A DNA stretch of 64,000 nucleotides from the NCBI RefSeq assembly GCF_000166135.1, contig NC_014666.1:6882001-6946000 (forward strand). Reading direction: 5' to 3'. Source of the stretch: Pseudofrankia inefficax (lineage in GTDB: Bacteria > Actinomycetota > Actinomycetes > Frankiales > Frankiaceae). How positions within the stretch are numbered: position 1 is the first letter of the stretch; every line of letters begins with the position of its first letter. Made by a program: the position numbers and the translations under genes. Positions 1-10,600 of this stretch are shown here, one piece after another. The notes beneath the pieces are model-generated. The model had not been told where the DNA came from and searched no databases. It saw only the letters and a program-made list of their open reading frames with translations.

Positions 1-1824
1 CTGCTCGGCCGGCCGGTAGCGGACGGCGGCGGCGAGGCCGCTGCCGGTCAGCAGGGGCGGGGCGTCCGGGATGATCGCGCGCTGCAGCGCCAGCGCGAGC
101 TGGTGCTGGTCGTCGGCGCGCGCCTCGGAGTCGGCGAGCTGGCTGCGGGTGGCGTGCAGGACGAGCTCGGTCCGGTACTGGTCGGTGAGGTCCTGGTAGA
201 CGCCGCGGACCGCGATCAGGGTCCCGGAGGGGTCGAGGACCGGCTCCGCGAACGTGCGCCAGTGCCGCAGCCCGCCGTCGGGCAGCAGGATCCGGAACGA
301 CGCGGACGCCGCCCGGCCGACCAGGAGCAGCGCCTCCCGAAGGTGAGCGAACGCGTCCTGGTCCTCGGCCAGGACGCGCGGGTGCAGGTCCTCCAGCGCG
401 ATGGGCGGGGCCGCGCGCGGCAGCCTGAACAGGTCGTAGGTGTTGTCCGTCCACCTGATGGCACCGGTGCCGACGTCCTCCTCCCAGCCGCCGAACCCGC
501 CGAGCCGTTGGACGTGCGCGCCCAGCGAGGCTGGCGCGTCCGCGCCGTCGGTGAACCGCCAGCTGATCGCGACCGAGTCGGCGTGCCGGGTGAGCCGGAC
601 GTCCATCTCGCGGCTGACGATGACATCGCCGACGAGGCAGAGCAGCACCGTCCGGTCGGCCGCATACGGCGTGCCGGTGCGCAGCACGTCGAGCGCGTGG
701 CCGAACAGGCCGTCGTCCGCGCCCATCAGCGGGTAGAGGTCCAGCAGCCGGGCCCCGCGCACCTCGTCGGCCGACAGCCCGATGGGGTCGACGAAGTCGC
801 GGTTGACGTAGCTGACCGTGAAGTCGATGATCTCGCCCTGGTCGTCGCGTACCGCCCGGGCCAGCAGGACCGAGCCGGCGAGCCCGTCCAGCAGGGCCGG
901 CAGCCAGGCCTCCAGCCCGCGCCCGTCGCCGGCATCCGGGCCGCCGCCGGCCTCGTCCTCCTGCAGCCGCAGGGCTCGCCGGCAGAGGTCGGCCAGCGCC
1001 GCGAGCTCGCGCAGCAGCCGGGCGCCGTCGGTCTCCAGCGGCCGTGCCCAGCAGATCTCGACCGCCCCGACCAGAGTGCCCGCGGCCAGCAGGGGCAGCG
1101 CGGCCCGGGCGCCGGTCCAGCCACCCAGGGCCGCCGGCGGCAGCCGACCGGCGGGGTCCTCGGGCGGCGTTCCGGTCGGCCACCAGACCGGGTTCCCGTC
1201 GGCCACCGCCCGGGTGGCCGCGCAGTCCAGCTGGGGCGGCACCCGCTGCCAGCGGCTGGCGTCGAGGGCCGTGAGGCCGTGCTGCCCCACCAGGGTGAGG
1301 GCGCCATCGGGTTCGAGCGTCCACAGCACGAGGGCGCACGCCTGGTGCGCGGCGAGGCCCTCCCGCAGGACGGCCTGGGCGATCGCGTCGCCGTCCGCGG
1401 CGTTGCCGGCCGCCGTCGCCGCGCGCCAGAGCCGATGCCCCACCCGATCCTCGACGGGGACGGCGTGGGAGTCAGGCCCCGGCTCCGGCTCGCCGAGCAG
1501 CTCGGCGGCGAAGTCGGCCTCGCTGACGCCCGCGGTACGCGCCAGCAGCCGGAACTGGTCGGCGGCCTCGGTCGGGCTCAGCCGGAGCCGCTCCGCGAGG
1601 ACGCCGACGGCCAGGTCGACGATCCGCGCGCCGGCGGCCGTGGACTCCAGCTCCAGGATGCGCCGCCGCTGCCGGATGACGATGTCGAGGAGCCGGTTGC
1701 GGCGCTCGGGCGGCTGTTCCGGCTCCTGCGGCGTCCGGGCCACCTTCTCCTCTACCTGGCGCCTCGCCTGGCGCTCCGTGGAGTCACCTGGCACCCCGTC
1801 GGTGCTGCCGAGCTGTCTTCCCAC
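1..1824 (-). CDS. ANTAR-GAF-PAS-PAS-SpoIIE serine phosphatase (3' end cut by window)
   Basis: I translated the minus strand by hand: an open frame runs off the left edge, 608 codons visible. In order it shows an ANTAR-like RNA-binding helix bundle (about residues 53-108), a GAF domain (about 125-270), two PAS folds (about 300-410 and 435-545) and, from about 573, the start of a PP2C/SpoIIE phosphatase (LALALQRAIIPDAPP). The metal-binding aspartates lie beyond the edge. The family dephosphorylates anti-anti-sigma factors, so a role in stress-sigma signalling is inferred. No ATG is available; an in-frame stop lies at 1882-1884 and the GTG at 1822-1824 is my best start, though its ribosome site is weak. 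It is divergent from the poly-HAMP kinase at 1981, so the two may share a promoter region. An N-terminal ANTAR is unusual, since the domain is normally C-terminal. Confidence 0.8.
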   Translation of the reverse strand, partial: MGRQLGSTDGVPGDSTERQARRQVEEKVARTPQEPEQPPERRNRLLDIVIRQRRRILELESTAAGARIVDLAVGVLAERLRLSPTEAADQFRLLARTAGVSEADFAAELLGEPEPGPDSHAVPVEDRVGHRLWRAATAAGNAADGDAIAQAVLREGLAAHQACALVLWTLEPDGALTLVGQHGLTALDASRWQRVPPQLDCAATRAVADGNPVWWPTGTPPEDPAGRLPPAALGGWTGARAALPLLAAGTLVGAVEICWARPLETDGARLLRELAALADLCRRALRLQEDEAGGGPDAGDGRGLEAWLPALLDGLAGSVLLARAVRDDQGEIIDFTVSYVNRDFVDPIGLSADEVRGARLLDLYPLMGADDGLFGHALDVLRTGTPYAADRTVLLCLVGDVIVSREMDVRLTRHADSVAISWRFTDGADAPASLGAHVQRLGGFGGWEEDVGTGAIRWTDNTYDLFRLPRAAPPIALEDLHPRVLAEDQDAFAHLREALLLVGRAASASFRILLPDGGLRHWRTFAEPVLDPSGTLIAVRGVYQDLTDQYRTELVLHATRSQLADSEARADDQHQLALALQRAIIPDAPPLLTGSGLAAAVRYRPAEQ

Positions 1825-1980
1825 CGAGTCGCTCCGCCCGGCTTCCGACGAGCTTCCGATCAGGTGTCCGCACGACGCCGCTTACCCTACTGGGATGGTA
1901 TTAGCGGCATGCTGGCTGCCGGCACGCCCCCGCTGTCGCCGCACGGTGACGGTGGCGCGACCTGCTCCGGGAGGACGTCG

Positions 1981-4900
1981 GTGACCGACACCCTGGTTCC
2001 CACGACGGCATCCCGCGCCAGGCCCGACGACAGCGCGTTGCGCCAGCTTCTCGCCGGTCTGACGGCGGTGCGCGGCGGCGACTTCGGCACCCGGCTGCCG
2101 CAGGTGGGCGACGAACTGATGGACGAGATCGCCCTCGTCTTCAACGGCATGATCGACCAGCTCGCCCTGTTCACCTCCGAGGTGACCCGGGTGGCCCGCG
2201 AGGTCGGCAGCGAGGGCAAGCTGGGCGGCCAGGCCGAGGTACCCGGCGTCTCGGGCTCCTGGAAGGACCTCACCGACAACGTCAACGCCATGGCCGGCAA
2301 CCTCACCGGCCAGGTCCGCGACATCGCCCAGGTCGCCACCGCCGTCGCCCGCGGCGACCTCTCCCAGAAAATCACCGTCCAGGCCCGCGGCGAGATCCTC
2401 GAACTCAAGAACACCATCAACACGATGGTCGACCAGCTCTCCTCCTTCGCCGACGAAGTCACCCGCGTCGCCCGCGAGGTCGGCACCGAGGGCCAGCTCG
2501 GCGGCCAGGCCGAGGTACCCGGCGTCTCGGGCTCCTGGAAGGACCTCACCGACAACGTCAACGCCATGGCCGGCAACCTCACCGGCCAGGTCCGCGACAT
2601 CGCCCAGGTCGCCACCGCCGTCGCCCGCGGCGACCTCTCCCAGAAAATCACCGTCCAGGCCCGCGGCGAGATCCTCGAACTCAAGAACACCATCAACACG
2701 ATGGTCGACCAGCTCTCCTCCTTCGCCGACGAAGTCACCCGCGTCGCCCGCGAAGTCGTCACCGACGGCCGGCTCGGCGGCCAGGCCGACGTGAAGGGCG
2801 TCTCCGGCACCTGGCGCGACCTGACCGAGTCGGTCAACGTCATGGCCGGCAACCTGACCGACCAGGTGCGCTCGATCGCCCAGGTCACCACGGCGGTGGC
2901 CCAGGGCGACCTGTCGCAGAAGATCCGCGTCGACGCCCGCGGCGAGATCCTGGAGCTCAAGGAGACCATCAACACGATGGTCGACCAGCTCTCGGCCTTC
3001 GCCGACGAGGTGACCCGCGTCGCCCGCGAGGTCGGCACCCAGGGCAACCTGGGCGGCCAGGCCAACGTGCGCGGGGTGTCCGGCATCTGGAAGGACCTGA
3101 CCGACAACGTCAACGTGATGGCGTCGAACCTGACGGCGCAGGTGCGCTCGATCGCCCAGGTCGCCACCGGCGTGGCCCGCGGCGATCTCTCCCAGAAGAT
3201 CACCGTCGAGGCCAAGGGCGAGGTCGCGGCGCTGACGTCGACCATCAACACGATGGTGGACACGCTGGGCGCCTTCGCCGACGAGGTGACCCGGGTCGCC
3301 CGCGAGGTCGGCACCGACGGCAGGCTCGGCGGCCAGGCCAGCGTCAAGGGCGTGTCGGGCACCTGGAAGGACCTGACCGACAACGTCAACTTCATGGCCA
3401 ACAACCTGACCAGCCAGGTCCGCAACATCGCCCAGGTGACGACCGCGGTGGCCCAGGGCGACCTGACCCGCAAGATCGACGTCGACGCCCGCGGCGAGAT
3501 CCTGGAGCTCAAGGAGACCATCAACACGATGGTCGACCAGCTGTCCTCGTTCGCCGCCGAGGTCACCCGGGTCGCCCGCGAGGTCGGCACCGACGGCGCC
3601 CTCGGCGGCCAGGCCGAGGTCGAGGGCGTGTCCGGCACCTGGAAGCGGCTGACCCAGAACGTCAACGAGCTCGCCGGGAACCTGACCCGCCAGGTCCGCG
3701 CCATCGCGGCCGTGACCAGCGCCGTCGCCACCGGCGACCTCACCCGCTCGATCACCGTCGACGCGCAGGGCGAGGTGGCCGAGCTCAAGGACAACATCAA
3801 CGCGATGGTGCTCTCGCTGCGCGACACGACCCGGATGAACCAGGAACAGGACTGGCTGAAGACCAACCTGGCCCACATCGCCGGCCTCATGCAGGGCCAC
3901 CGCGACCTGGCCACCGTCGCGCAGCTCGTCATCGACGAGCTGACCCCCATGGTCGGTGGGCAGCACGGCACCTTCTTCCTGGTCGACTCCTCGGTCGACA
4001 CTCCAGCCTTCGACCTCATCGCGAGCTACGGCTACCAGCCGGCCGCGACGACGCCCCGCCGTTTCGGCCTCGGCGAGTCCCTGATCGGCCAGGCGGCCAG
4101 GACCCGGCGCACCATCGTCGTCGAGCAGACCCCGCCGGACTACATCACGATCGGTTCGAGCGTCGGCCGGGCCGCGCCCGCCGCCCTGGTCGTGCTGCCG
4201 ATCCTGTTCGAGGACCAGGCCCTGGGCGTCATCGAGCTGGCGTCGTTCAACCCCTTCACCGCCGTGCACCACGCGTTCCTCGACCAGCTCACCGAGACGA
4301 TCGGCGTCAACGTCAACACGATCGTCGCGAACGCCCGCACCGACGCCCTGCTGGAGGAGTCCCAGCGCCTCGCCGGTGAGCTGCGGGCCCGGTCGGAGGA
4401 ACTGCAGTCCCGCCAGGAGGACCTGCAGCGCTCGAACGACGAGCTGGAGGTCAAGGCCGACCTGCTCGCCCAGCAGAACCACGACATCGAGGTCAAGAAC
4501 CGCGAGATCGAGCAGGCCCGCCAGGAGCTGGAGGAGCGGGCCCGCCAGCTCGCGCTCGCCTCGAAGTACAAGTCCGAGTTCCTGGCGAACATGTCGCACG
4601 AGCTGCGCACGCCACTGAACAGCCTGCTGATCCTGGCCGGCCTGCTGGCCCGCAACCCGAAGGGCAACCTGACCGCCAAGCAGGTCGAGTACGCCCACGT
4701 CATCCACTCGGCCGGCTCGGACCTGCTCCAGCTGATCAACGACATCCTCGACCTGTCCAAGGTCGAGGCGGGCAAGATGGACCTGCACGTCGAGCCGGTG
4801 GCGCTCGCCGCGGTGGTGGACGACCTGCGGGCCACGTTCACGCCCGTCACCACCGAGAAGGGCCTGCGGCTCAAGGTCGAGATCGCGCCCGACGTGCCCG

Positions 4901-6147
4901 GCCGACTGCTCACCGACCGCCACCGCCTCGCGCAGATCCTGCGCAATCTGCTGTCCAACGCGGTGAAGTTCACCGAGCAGGGCCGGGTCGAGCTGACGAT
5001 CACGATGATGGCGCCTGCCTCAGGCCGGCCGGGCGGCGAGCACGTCCTGTTCGCCGTCACCGACACCGGGATCGGCATCGCCGAGGAGAACCTGGACCGG
5101 ATCTTCGGCGCCTTCCAGCAGGGCGACGGCACCACCAGCCGCCGCTACGGCGGCACCGGCCTGGGCCTGTCCATCTGCCGCGAGGTCGCCACCCTGCTGG
5201 GCGGCGAGATCCGCGCCCGCAGCGTCTACGGCAGCGGCAGCACCTTCACCCTGGATCTGCCCACGAACCCGCCGGCCGAGCTGACCAGCCCCGAACCGCC
5301 GCGCGACGCGGTGGGCTCCGGCGTGGCGGACGCCATCTCGGCCGGTGCCAGCGGGGCGGGCGCCGCCGCCGCGAGTGCCGTCGCGGCCACCCTGGCCGTG
5401 GCCGTCGAGACGGTCGCCGCCGTGCCCGCCGCCCTGGACCCGGCCCAGGACACCGCCGAACGCACGGCGACCGACGCGACCCCCACCCAGCGCAGCCGGG
5501 CGACCGCTCGCCCAGGCACGTTCGGCGCCGAACGAGACCGAGTGCCCGTGGCGCGGGACAGGACCACCGCGCAACCGCCCGGCGTGCGCACCGATCGGCC
5601 GAACGACGGCCCGCCACGCACCGTTCCCGTTCCCTCCCCGGCTCTGCCGGGAACGGCCGGTCCGGCTCTGCCGGGAACGGCCGGTCCGGCTCTGCCCGGA
5701 ACGGCTGGGGAGCCGGCGGGCGCCCCGGAGGAGGAGGACATCCTGGTCGGGCGCTCGGTTCTCGTGGTCGACGACGACGTCCGCAACGTCTTCGCCATCA
5801 CCAGCATCCTGGAGTTCTACGGCGCGTCCGTGGACCATGCCCCGGATGGCCGGAAGGGGATCGAGAAGCTGCTGGCCAACCCGTCGACCGACCTGGTCCT
5901 GATGGACGTGATGATGCCGGAGATGGACGGCTACACCACCATGGCCGCGATCCGGGCCATGACGCGGTTCACCGACCTACCGATCATCGCGGTCACCGCG
6001 AAGGCGATGCCCGACGACCGGCAGAAGTGCCTGGACGCCGGCGCGAACGAGTACGTCACGAAGCCGGTCGACGTCGACGAACTCCTCGCCCGCGTCCAGG
6101 ACGTCCTGGCCCCACCCGCCGCCGGCCCCTGGCCGGCAAACCGCTGA
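1981..6147 (+). CDS. Cytosolic poly-HAMP hybrid sensor histidine kinase
   Basis: A 1388-residue kinase. The GTG at 1981 is preceded by GGGAGGA, which favours it over the open frame that continues upstream to 103. Domains: a first HAMP (about 20-66), six 92-residue HAMP-pair units starting with EVTRVAREV at residues 67, 159, 251, 343, 435 and 527, a GAF domain (about 632-780), a long coiled coil (785-868), HisKA with the phospho-acceptor H873 in [12 protein letters not shown], HATPase_c (about 980-1095), a Pro/Ala linker with three PALPGTAG repeats (1220-1244), and a receiver domain with D1309 in [11 protein letters not shown]. No membrane segment is visible. Fungal group III (Nik1/Os-1) osmosensing kinases share this 90-92-residue poly-HAMP plan. 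The stimulus is unknown. HAMP units 1 and 2 are almost identical in DNA. Confidence 0.93.
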   Translation: MTDTLVPTTASRARPDDSALRQLLAGLTAVRGGDFGTRLPQVGDELMDEIALVFNGMIDQLALFTSEVTRVAREVGSEGKLGGQAEVPGVSGSWKDLTDNVNAMAGNLTGQVRDIAQVATAVARGDLSQKITVQARGEILELKNTINTMVDQLSSFADEVTRVAREVGTEGQLGGQAEVPGVSGSWKDLTDNVNAMAGNLTGQVRDIAQVATAVARGDLSQKITVQARGEILELKNTINTMVDQLSSFADEVTRVAREVVTDGRLGGQADVKGVSGTWRDLTESVNVMAGNLTDQVRSIAQVTTAVAQGDLSQKIRVDARGEILELKETINTMVDQLSAFADEVTRVAREVGTQGNLGGQANVRGVSGIWKDLTDNVNVMASNLTAQVRSIAQVATGVARGDLSQKITVEAKGEVAALTSTINTMVDTLGAFADEVTRVAREVGTDGRLGGQASVKGVSGTWKDLTDNVNFMANNLTSQVRNIAQVTTAVAQGDLTRKIDVDARGEILELKETINTMVDQLSSFAAEVTRVAREVGTDGALGGQAEVEGVSGTWKRLTQNVNELAGNLTRQVRAIAAVTSAVATGDLTRSITVDAQGEVAELKDNINAMVLSLRDTTRMNQEQDWLKTNLAHIAGLMQGHRDLATVAQLVIDELTPMVGGQHGTFFLVDSSVDTPAFDLIASYGYQPAATTPRRFGLGESLIGQAARTRRTIVVEQTPPDYITIGSSVGRAAPAALVVLPILFEDQALGVIELASFNPFTAVHHAFLDQLTETIGVNVNTIVANARTDALLEESQRLAGELRARSEELQSRQEDLQRSNDELEVKADLLAQQNHDIEVKNREIEQARQELEERARQLALASKYKSEFLANMSHELRTPLNSLLILAGLLARNPKGNLTAKQVEYAHVIHSAGSDLLQLINDILDLSKVEAGKMDLHVEPVALAAVVDDLRATFTPVTTEKGLRLKVEIAPDVPGRLLTDRHRLAQILRNLLSNAVKFTEQGRVELTITMMAPASGRPGGEHVLFAVTDTGIGIAEENLDRIFGAFQQGDGTTSRRYGGTGLGLSICREVATLLGGEIRARSVYGSGSTFTLDLPTNPPAELTSPEPPRDAVGSGVADAISAGASGAGAAAASAVAATLAVAVETVAAVPAALDPAQDTAERTATDATPTQRSRATARPGTFGAERDRVPVARDRTTAQPPGVRTDRPNDGPPRTVPVPSPALPGTAGPALPGTAGPALPGTAGEPAGAPEEEDILVGRSVLVVDDDVRNVFAITSILEFYGASVDHAPDGRKGIEKLLANPSTDLVLMDVMMPEMDGYTTMAAIRAMTRFTDLPIIAVTAKAMPDDRQKCLDAGANEYVTKPVDVDELLARVQDVLAPPAAGPWPANR
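2224..2753 (+). repeat. Perfect 254-bp direct duplication inside the poly-HAMP array
   Basis: Bases 2224-2477 and 2500-2753 are identical by line-by-line comparison, at a period of 276 bp (92 codons). Later units are similar only as protein and differ at many silent sites. This points to a recent duplication or gene conversion of one HAMP-pair unit. Confidence 0.9.
5638..5709 (+). repeat. Three 24-bp tandem repeats coding PALPGTAG
   Basis: Three nearly identical 24-bp units encode an Ala/Pro/Gly-rich flexible linker between the kinase core and the receiver domain. Copy-number slippage is plausible here. Confidence 0.85.
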
Positions 6148-6749
6148 CGCCGACCGCAGGTCGGCCCGCGCCTCACCCGCCCACGCTCCGCGGAACGCGG
6201 AGATCGGCACGCGGCACTCGCCAGCCCGCGACCTCCGTTCAGTCCGACGCCAGAGTCACGCTTACGCGTTCCCGGCGACCGCGGCGTAGGACTCTCGGTC
6301 TCGTCGCGACGACAGCTAGCTCGGGACCTGGCCAGCGCCGCCGCGTGGTCACCGCACTAGCTAGGCCGTGTCCCGCGCATCTCCAGTTCGGTCGGCGCGG
6401 CCGAATTCCATACCCAACTGGCGATCTTCGGCCGTTTCCGTTCACCGGAACCGCCATGATCGCGAACCACGTATGGAAAAATGGGACATACAGGACCCGG
6501 GGTGCCGGATTGAATACCAAGTTCGCGATCATTGCGCCGACGAGGACTACCAGCAGTCGGTGATCGCCAGGTGGGTATGGAATTCGGCCCGACAAGCCGC
6601 CGCGAGGACCGGGTTTCGGGTGCTTCCCATCGATCTTCAGTCAGTCACCGTGATCCATGGGAAAGCCCCGAGGCCCTCTCACCCCGGCGCCCTCGCGACG
6701 GCCTCACTACCAGGCACCTTCGCGCCAATGCGCCTTTATGACGGCAGTT
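6148..6749. other. 602-bp intergenic region between the kinase and the VOC gene
   Basis: No convincing gene. Open frames on both strands translate the two arms of the inverted repeat at 6399-6589 into similar peptides (IPYPTGDL and IPYPPGDH), but they lack ribosome sites and typical codon use. The palindromic element is the only clear structure. The stretch is somewhat less GC-rich than the genes beside it. Confidence 0.6.
6399..6589. repeat. 191-bp indel-free inverted repeat (palindromic element)
   Basis: Arms 6399-6467 and 6521-6589 are symmetric about base 6494 with no gaps. The outer 28 bp match at 27 positions (GGCCGAATTCCATACCCA then TGGCGATC, with one mismatch). An inner 12-bp block (ATGATCGCGAAC) is perfect. 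The 29 bp between the two blocks have diverged. This looks like a pair of inverted copies of a small repeat or a MITE-like element. No terminal target duplication was identified. Confidence 0.8.
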
Positions 6750-7169
6750 CTACCGCGCCGATGTCTCGCTCGCCGGAGTGTTGCTCGTGGGGCTGCCGTA
6801 GGGGCGGGTGAGGATCTCCATGCCGTGGCCGGCTGGATCCAGGAAGTAGAGCCCGCGTCCGCCGTGGTGGTGGTTGATCTCGCCTGGGTGCTTCAGGCCC
6901 GGGTCGGCGTAGTAGGCGATCCCGGCCCGCTGAATCCGGGCGTAGGCCGCGTCGAACTCGTCGTCGGCGACAAGGAAGGCGTAGTGCTGCCGAGCGATCG
7001 ACCCGGCCGGCACACTGGCGAAGTCGAGCGTCACGCCGTTGCTGGTAGAAACCGGAATGAACGGGCCCCACTCGGCCCCGACCTCAAGGTCGAGAATCTC
7101 GGCCAGGAACTCGGCGGATTCCCGATTGTTCCGAGCATGAACGATAGTGTGATTCAGTTCGACTGACAT
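6750..7169 (-). CDS. VOC (glyoxalase/bleomycin-resistance fold) family protein
   Basis: 139 residues, one complete VOC unit with two beta-alpha-beta-beta-beta modules. Likely metal ligands are visible: His in ELNHTIVHAR, His in RQHYAFLV and Glu in GHGMEIL. Members are small metal-dependent lyases, isomerases, dioxygenases or antibiotic-binding proteins; the substrate cannot be named. The ATG at 7167-7169 has GGAGGC upstream. The longer frame to 7262 reads through promoter-like sequence. It stands alone between two intergenic regions. Confidence 0.85.
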   Translation of the reverse strand: MSVELNHTIVHARNNRESAEFLAEILDLEVGAEWGPFIPVSTSNGVTLDFASVPAGSIARQHYAFLVADDEFDAAYARIQRAGIAYYADPGLKHPGEINHHHGGRGLYFLDPAGHGMEILTRPYGSPTSNTPASETSAR

Positions 7170-7645
7170 CTGCGGAATGCCTCCGTAAGGCATATCGCGG
7201 ACGCCTCCATGCCTCACCCAGCCGGTGACCGGCACGCGGCGCCGTGCCCACAATCTACCCACGCAGCGCCGACGTCGTCGAGCGACCTCAATACGGCATC
7301 ACGTCACGGCGGCCAGCCGGTCGCCAGACAATGCGGGCCGAGCCGGCTGGGGGCCCCGGACCCTCGCCTCGACACTTTCAGGTAGGCGATCGCGGTGGAC
7401 TATCCGTTCGGTCCTACACCGTGCTCGCGCTTCGCCGTTCGCGGCGACCAGGGCGCGTAGGACCTTCAACTCCGGCAGGCCTGTTCGGCCGCGGCGATGA
7501 GGCTGGACTCCGCGAGGTCGAAGGGCGCCCAGTCGCGTTCTGCGCGAGCGAGGGCGACGGCGCCCTCGCTGGCCGCGATGGTCAGCGCCGCCAGCCGACC
7601 GCCGCGACCACGGCGGGGCGGCCAGCGGGGGCGGACCCGGCCAGG
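7170..7645. other. 476-bp region between the SARP and VOC genes with a gene remnant
   Basis: The right half holds the TetR-like C-terminal remnant described separately. The left half (7170-7465) shows no gene I can support. It must contain the promoter of the VOC gene, but I see no clear -35/-10 pair. Confidence 0.5.
7466..7612 (-). pseudogene. Remnant of a TetR-family regulator C-terminus
   Basis: The minus strand encodes SEGAVALARAERDWAPFDLA and then about 17 more residues to a TGA at 7466-7468. This matches the ligand-domain C-terminal helices of many TetR proteins (EGA-LLARAQRS-APL pattern). No helix-turn-helix or start codon remains. The frame is the same as that of the upstream SARP gene, just past its stop at 7646, so read-through of that stop would append it. 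I read it as a decayed fragment left by a deletion or insertion. Confidence 0.5.
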
Positions 7646-10600
7646 TCACACCCGGGCGGGCGGGGTGAGCTCGGTCAGCACCGCGCGGATGTACTCCAGC
7701 GCCTCGTGATCGTCGAGGTCCGGCTCGGGCGGGCGCCGGCCCGCCGCGTCGATCGTCTGCCTGGCGTCCGCCACCAGCGTCGCCCAGTAGGGGGCGACCC
7801 GGTCCAGGTGGCGCAGGACCCGGTTCGCCTCGGCCAGCCGGTCGACCGTGGTCATCATGTTGACGAACTCGACGGCGGTGACGCAGATGGCCTGCATGTT
7901 GCCGCTGTCCAGCAGCTCGTCCACGTGCTCGCGCAGGATGTCGTACGCGCGGGCCCGCTCGCCGCGCCGGAAGTAGGCGCGAGCCTCGACGCACCGGTTC
8001 GGCGAGTGGGTGCGGGCGGGCACCTCGACCGCGACGGCCGCGCCGAGCAGCTCCTCCGCGCGGGCGGGCCGGTTCTGGAGCAGCGCCGCGTACCCGAGCA
8101 GCAGCAGGGCCATGTTCAGCAACGTGGGCGGGCCGGCGACGCGGTAGCGCTCGACCAGTACGCCGACGGTCGCGTCGCCCTCGGCGAACCGGCCGCCGAA
8201 CACGTGCGACGCCCCGACGTCCAGCTCCAGATGCTCGGCCAGGTCGTCGTCCCCCCGCCCACGGAACCACGCGATCAACGACGGGGTGAGGAGCCCGAGC
8301 GCCGGGAAGTCCTGCCGCACCGAGGCCAGCCCGTGCTGAACCGCCACGTCAACGATCCCACCGGCCGACCCCCCGGCATCGGCGCCGCCGGCGGACACGG
8401 ACCCGGCCTCGGCGGCGACGGAGTCGGCGACGACGGCGGGAACGGGCTCGGCGGGGATGGTTCGGGAGACCTGCCGGGCCAGCAGCCGGTCGAAGGCGGC
8501 CGGGTCCTGGGCGAGCTTGTACCGCTGGCCGGCCCAGACGAGCCCGAAGGCGACAACCTCGACGTCCTCGGCCGGGGTCAGCGCGAGCAGCCGCTCGACC
8601 CAGTCACCCAGCTCGCCGCGGTTGCGGCGTGGGATCTCGGTGACGAGCGGCCGGACCAGCGCGTACGCGAGACGCCGGTCCGCGCGCCGGAGGGCCCAGT
8701 CGAAGGCCGACCGCAGGTTCGGCCACAGCTCGTCGAGATCGGCGACACCCGCGACCTCGTCCCGTCCCAGCAACAGCCGATGAATCTCGGTCACCCGGTC
8801 GGCGCACCAGGCCGCGTGGCGGTCGGCCAGGACGTCGGCCTCGCCAGCCTGGTCGAGCCGCTCGACGGCGAAGTGCCGGATCGGTTCGAGCAGCCTGAAC
8901 CGCCTCCGCCGCGCGCCGGGCTCGGCGACGACCATCGACCGAGCGACCAGCCCGGCCAGCGCCTCGTCGACGTCACCCGCGTCGAACGCGGCCGCGTCGC
9001 CCGGCGCCAGCGCCGACCCGAACGACTGAGCGCCCGCCGGCTGAGTGCCGGCCGAGGCCGGGCCGTCGCCCGCGACAGCCGTGGCAGCGGGCAGGTCGAA
9101 GGCCCCGATGAAGACGGCGAGACGGCGCAGCAGAGTCCGTTCGGGCGGGGTGAGCAGGTCGTACGACCACTGGATGGTCGCCCGCATCGCGCGGTGCCGG
9201 CCCGTTCCGGCCTGCCCACCGTCGACCGTGACCAGCAGCCGCAGCTGGTTGTCAAGCCGGGCCAGCAGGTCCGCGGGGCGCAGCGTCGTCGTCCGGGCGG
9301 CGGCCAGCTCGATCGCGAGCGGCATGCCCTCCAGCCGGCGGCAGATCTCCGTGACGGGGTCCGGCCTCGCCATTCCGGGCGGCCCGGCCCGCGCCGCATC
9401 GTCCGTGCCCGCCGGGTCCCGCGGCACGGACAGCGCCGCCGCGCGTTCCCGGAAGAGCTCCGCTCCGGGACCGTCCGGCTCCAGCGGCCCGACGGGGACG
9501 ACCCGCTCGTGGCCGCCGCGCAGGCCGAGCCGCTCCCGCGACGTGACCAGCACCCGCGTGCGCGGGCAGCCGTCCGCGACCGCCTGCGCGAGCGCGGCGG
9601 CGCCGGCCAGCACGTGCTCGCAGTTGTCGAGGACCAGCAACATCCGCCGGGGCCGCAGCGCGGCGACGACGGAGCCGGTCAGGTCCCGCCCCGCGCTCTC
9701 CTTGACGCCCAGCGTCGCGGCGACGGCGCGGGGGACGTCCGCGGCCGAGCCGGCCTGGACGAGGTCGACCAGCCAGGCGCCGTCCGCGTCCTCCTCCCGG
9801 CCGGCCGCGGCGACGGCGAGGCAGGTCTTGCCGATCCCGCCCGGACCGACCAACGTGACCACCGGCCACGAGGACAGCGCCAGCCGGACGGTGGCCAGGT
9901 CCGCGTCCCGGCCGATGAGCCGCCCGGGCCGCGGCGGCAGGTTCCCCGGCCGGCCACCGACGGGTGCCGGGACGGCGAGCCTGCTGTCCTGGCCGAGGAC
10001 CATGGCCTCCAGCGCGCGCAGCCGCGGGCCGGGCTCGACGCCGAGTCGTTCGACGAGGTGGCGGCGCGCGGTCTGGTAGGCGCCGAGCGCGTCGCCCTGC
10101 CGGCCGGTCCGGTACAACGCCGTCATCCGCAGCGCCCAGAGCTCCTCGCGGTCCGGGTGGCTCGCGGTCAGCTCGGCCAGCCGCCCGAGGGCCGCGGCCG
10201 GGTCGGTCTCGATCCGCCCGGCGAGGTCCGTCTCGACGGCGACGAGCCAGCGTTCCTCCAGCCCGTCGACGATGGCGGCCAGCCCCGGCGTCACCCGCAG
10301 GCCGGCCAGCGGCGCGCCGACCCACTGCGCGAGCGCGGCGGCCGTGTCACCGGTCTCGACCAGCCGGGCGAAACGCAGGGCGTCGACGGCGTCGGCCGGT
10401 ACCTCGAGCCGGTAGGCGGCGCCGACCGTGGTGATCGCCGCTGGGCCGAGCGCGCGGCGCAGCCGGGCGACGTACGAGTGCAGGGTCCGCTCGGCGGTGC
10501 GCGGCCGGTCCGCACCCCACACGAGGTCGACGAGCCGGGCCACGGACAGTGCGGTTCCCGGCGACAGCGCGAGCGCGGCGAGCAGCGCCTGGCACCGTGG

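Noticed and set aside
103-1980. Open plus-strand frame upstream of the poly-HAMP kinase
   Set aside because: It is antisense to the ANTAR-SpoIIE phosphatase, whose domain sequence is clear, and a good ribosome site precedes the GTG at 1981.
1882-4923. 1013-codon minus-strand frame under the kinase
   Set aside because: Pure antisense of the HAMP repeats with repetitive Asp/Gly/Val composition; it mirrors the codon pattern of the real gene.
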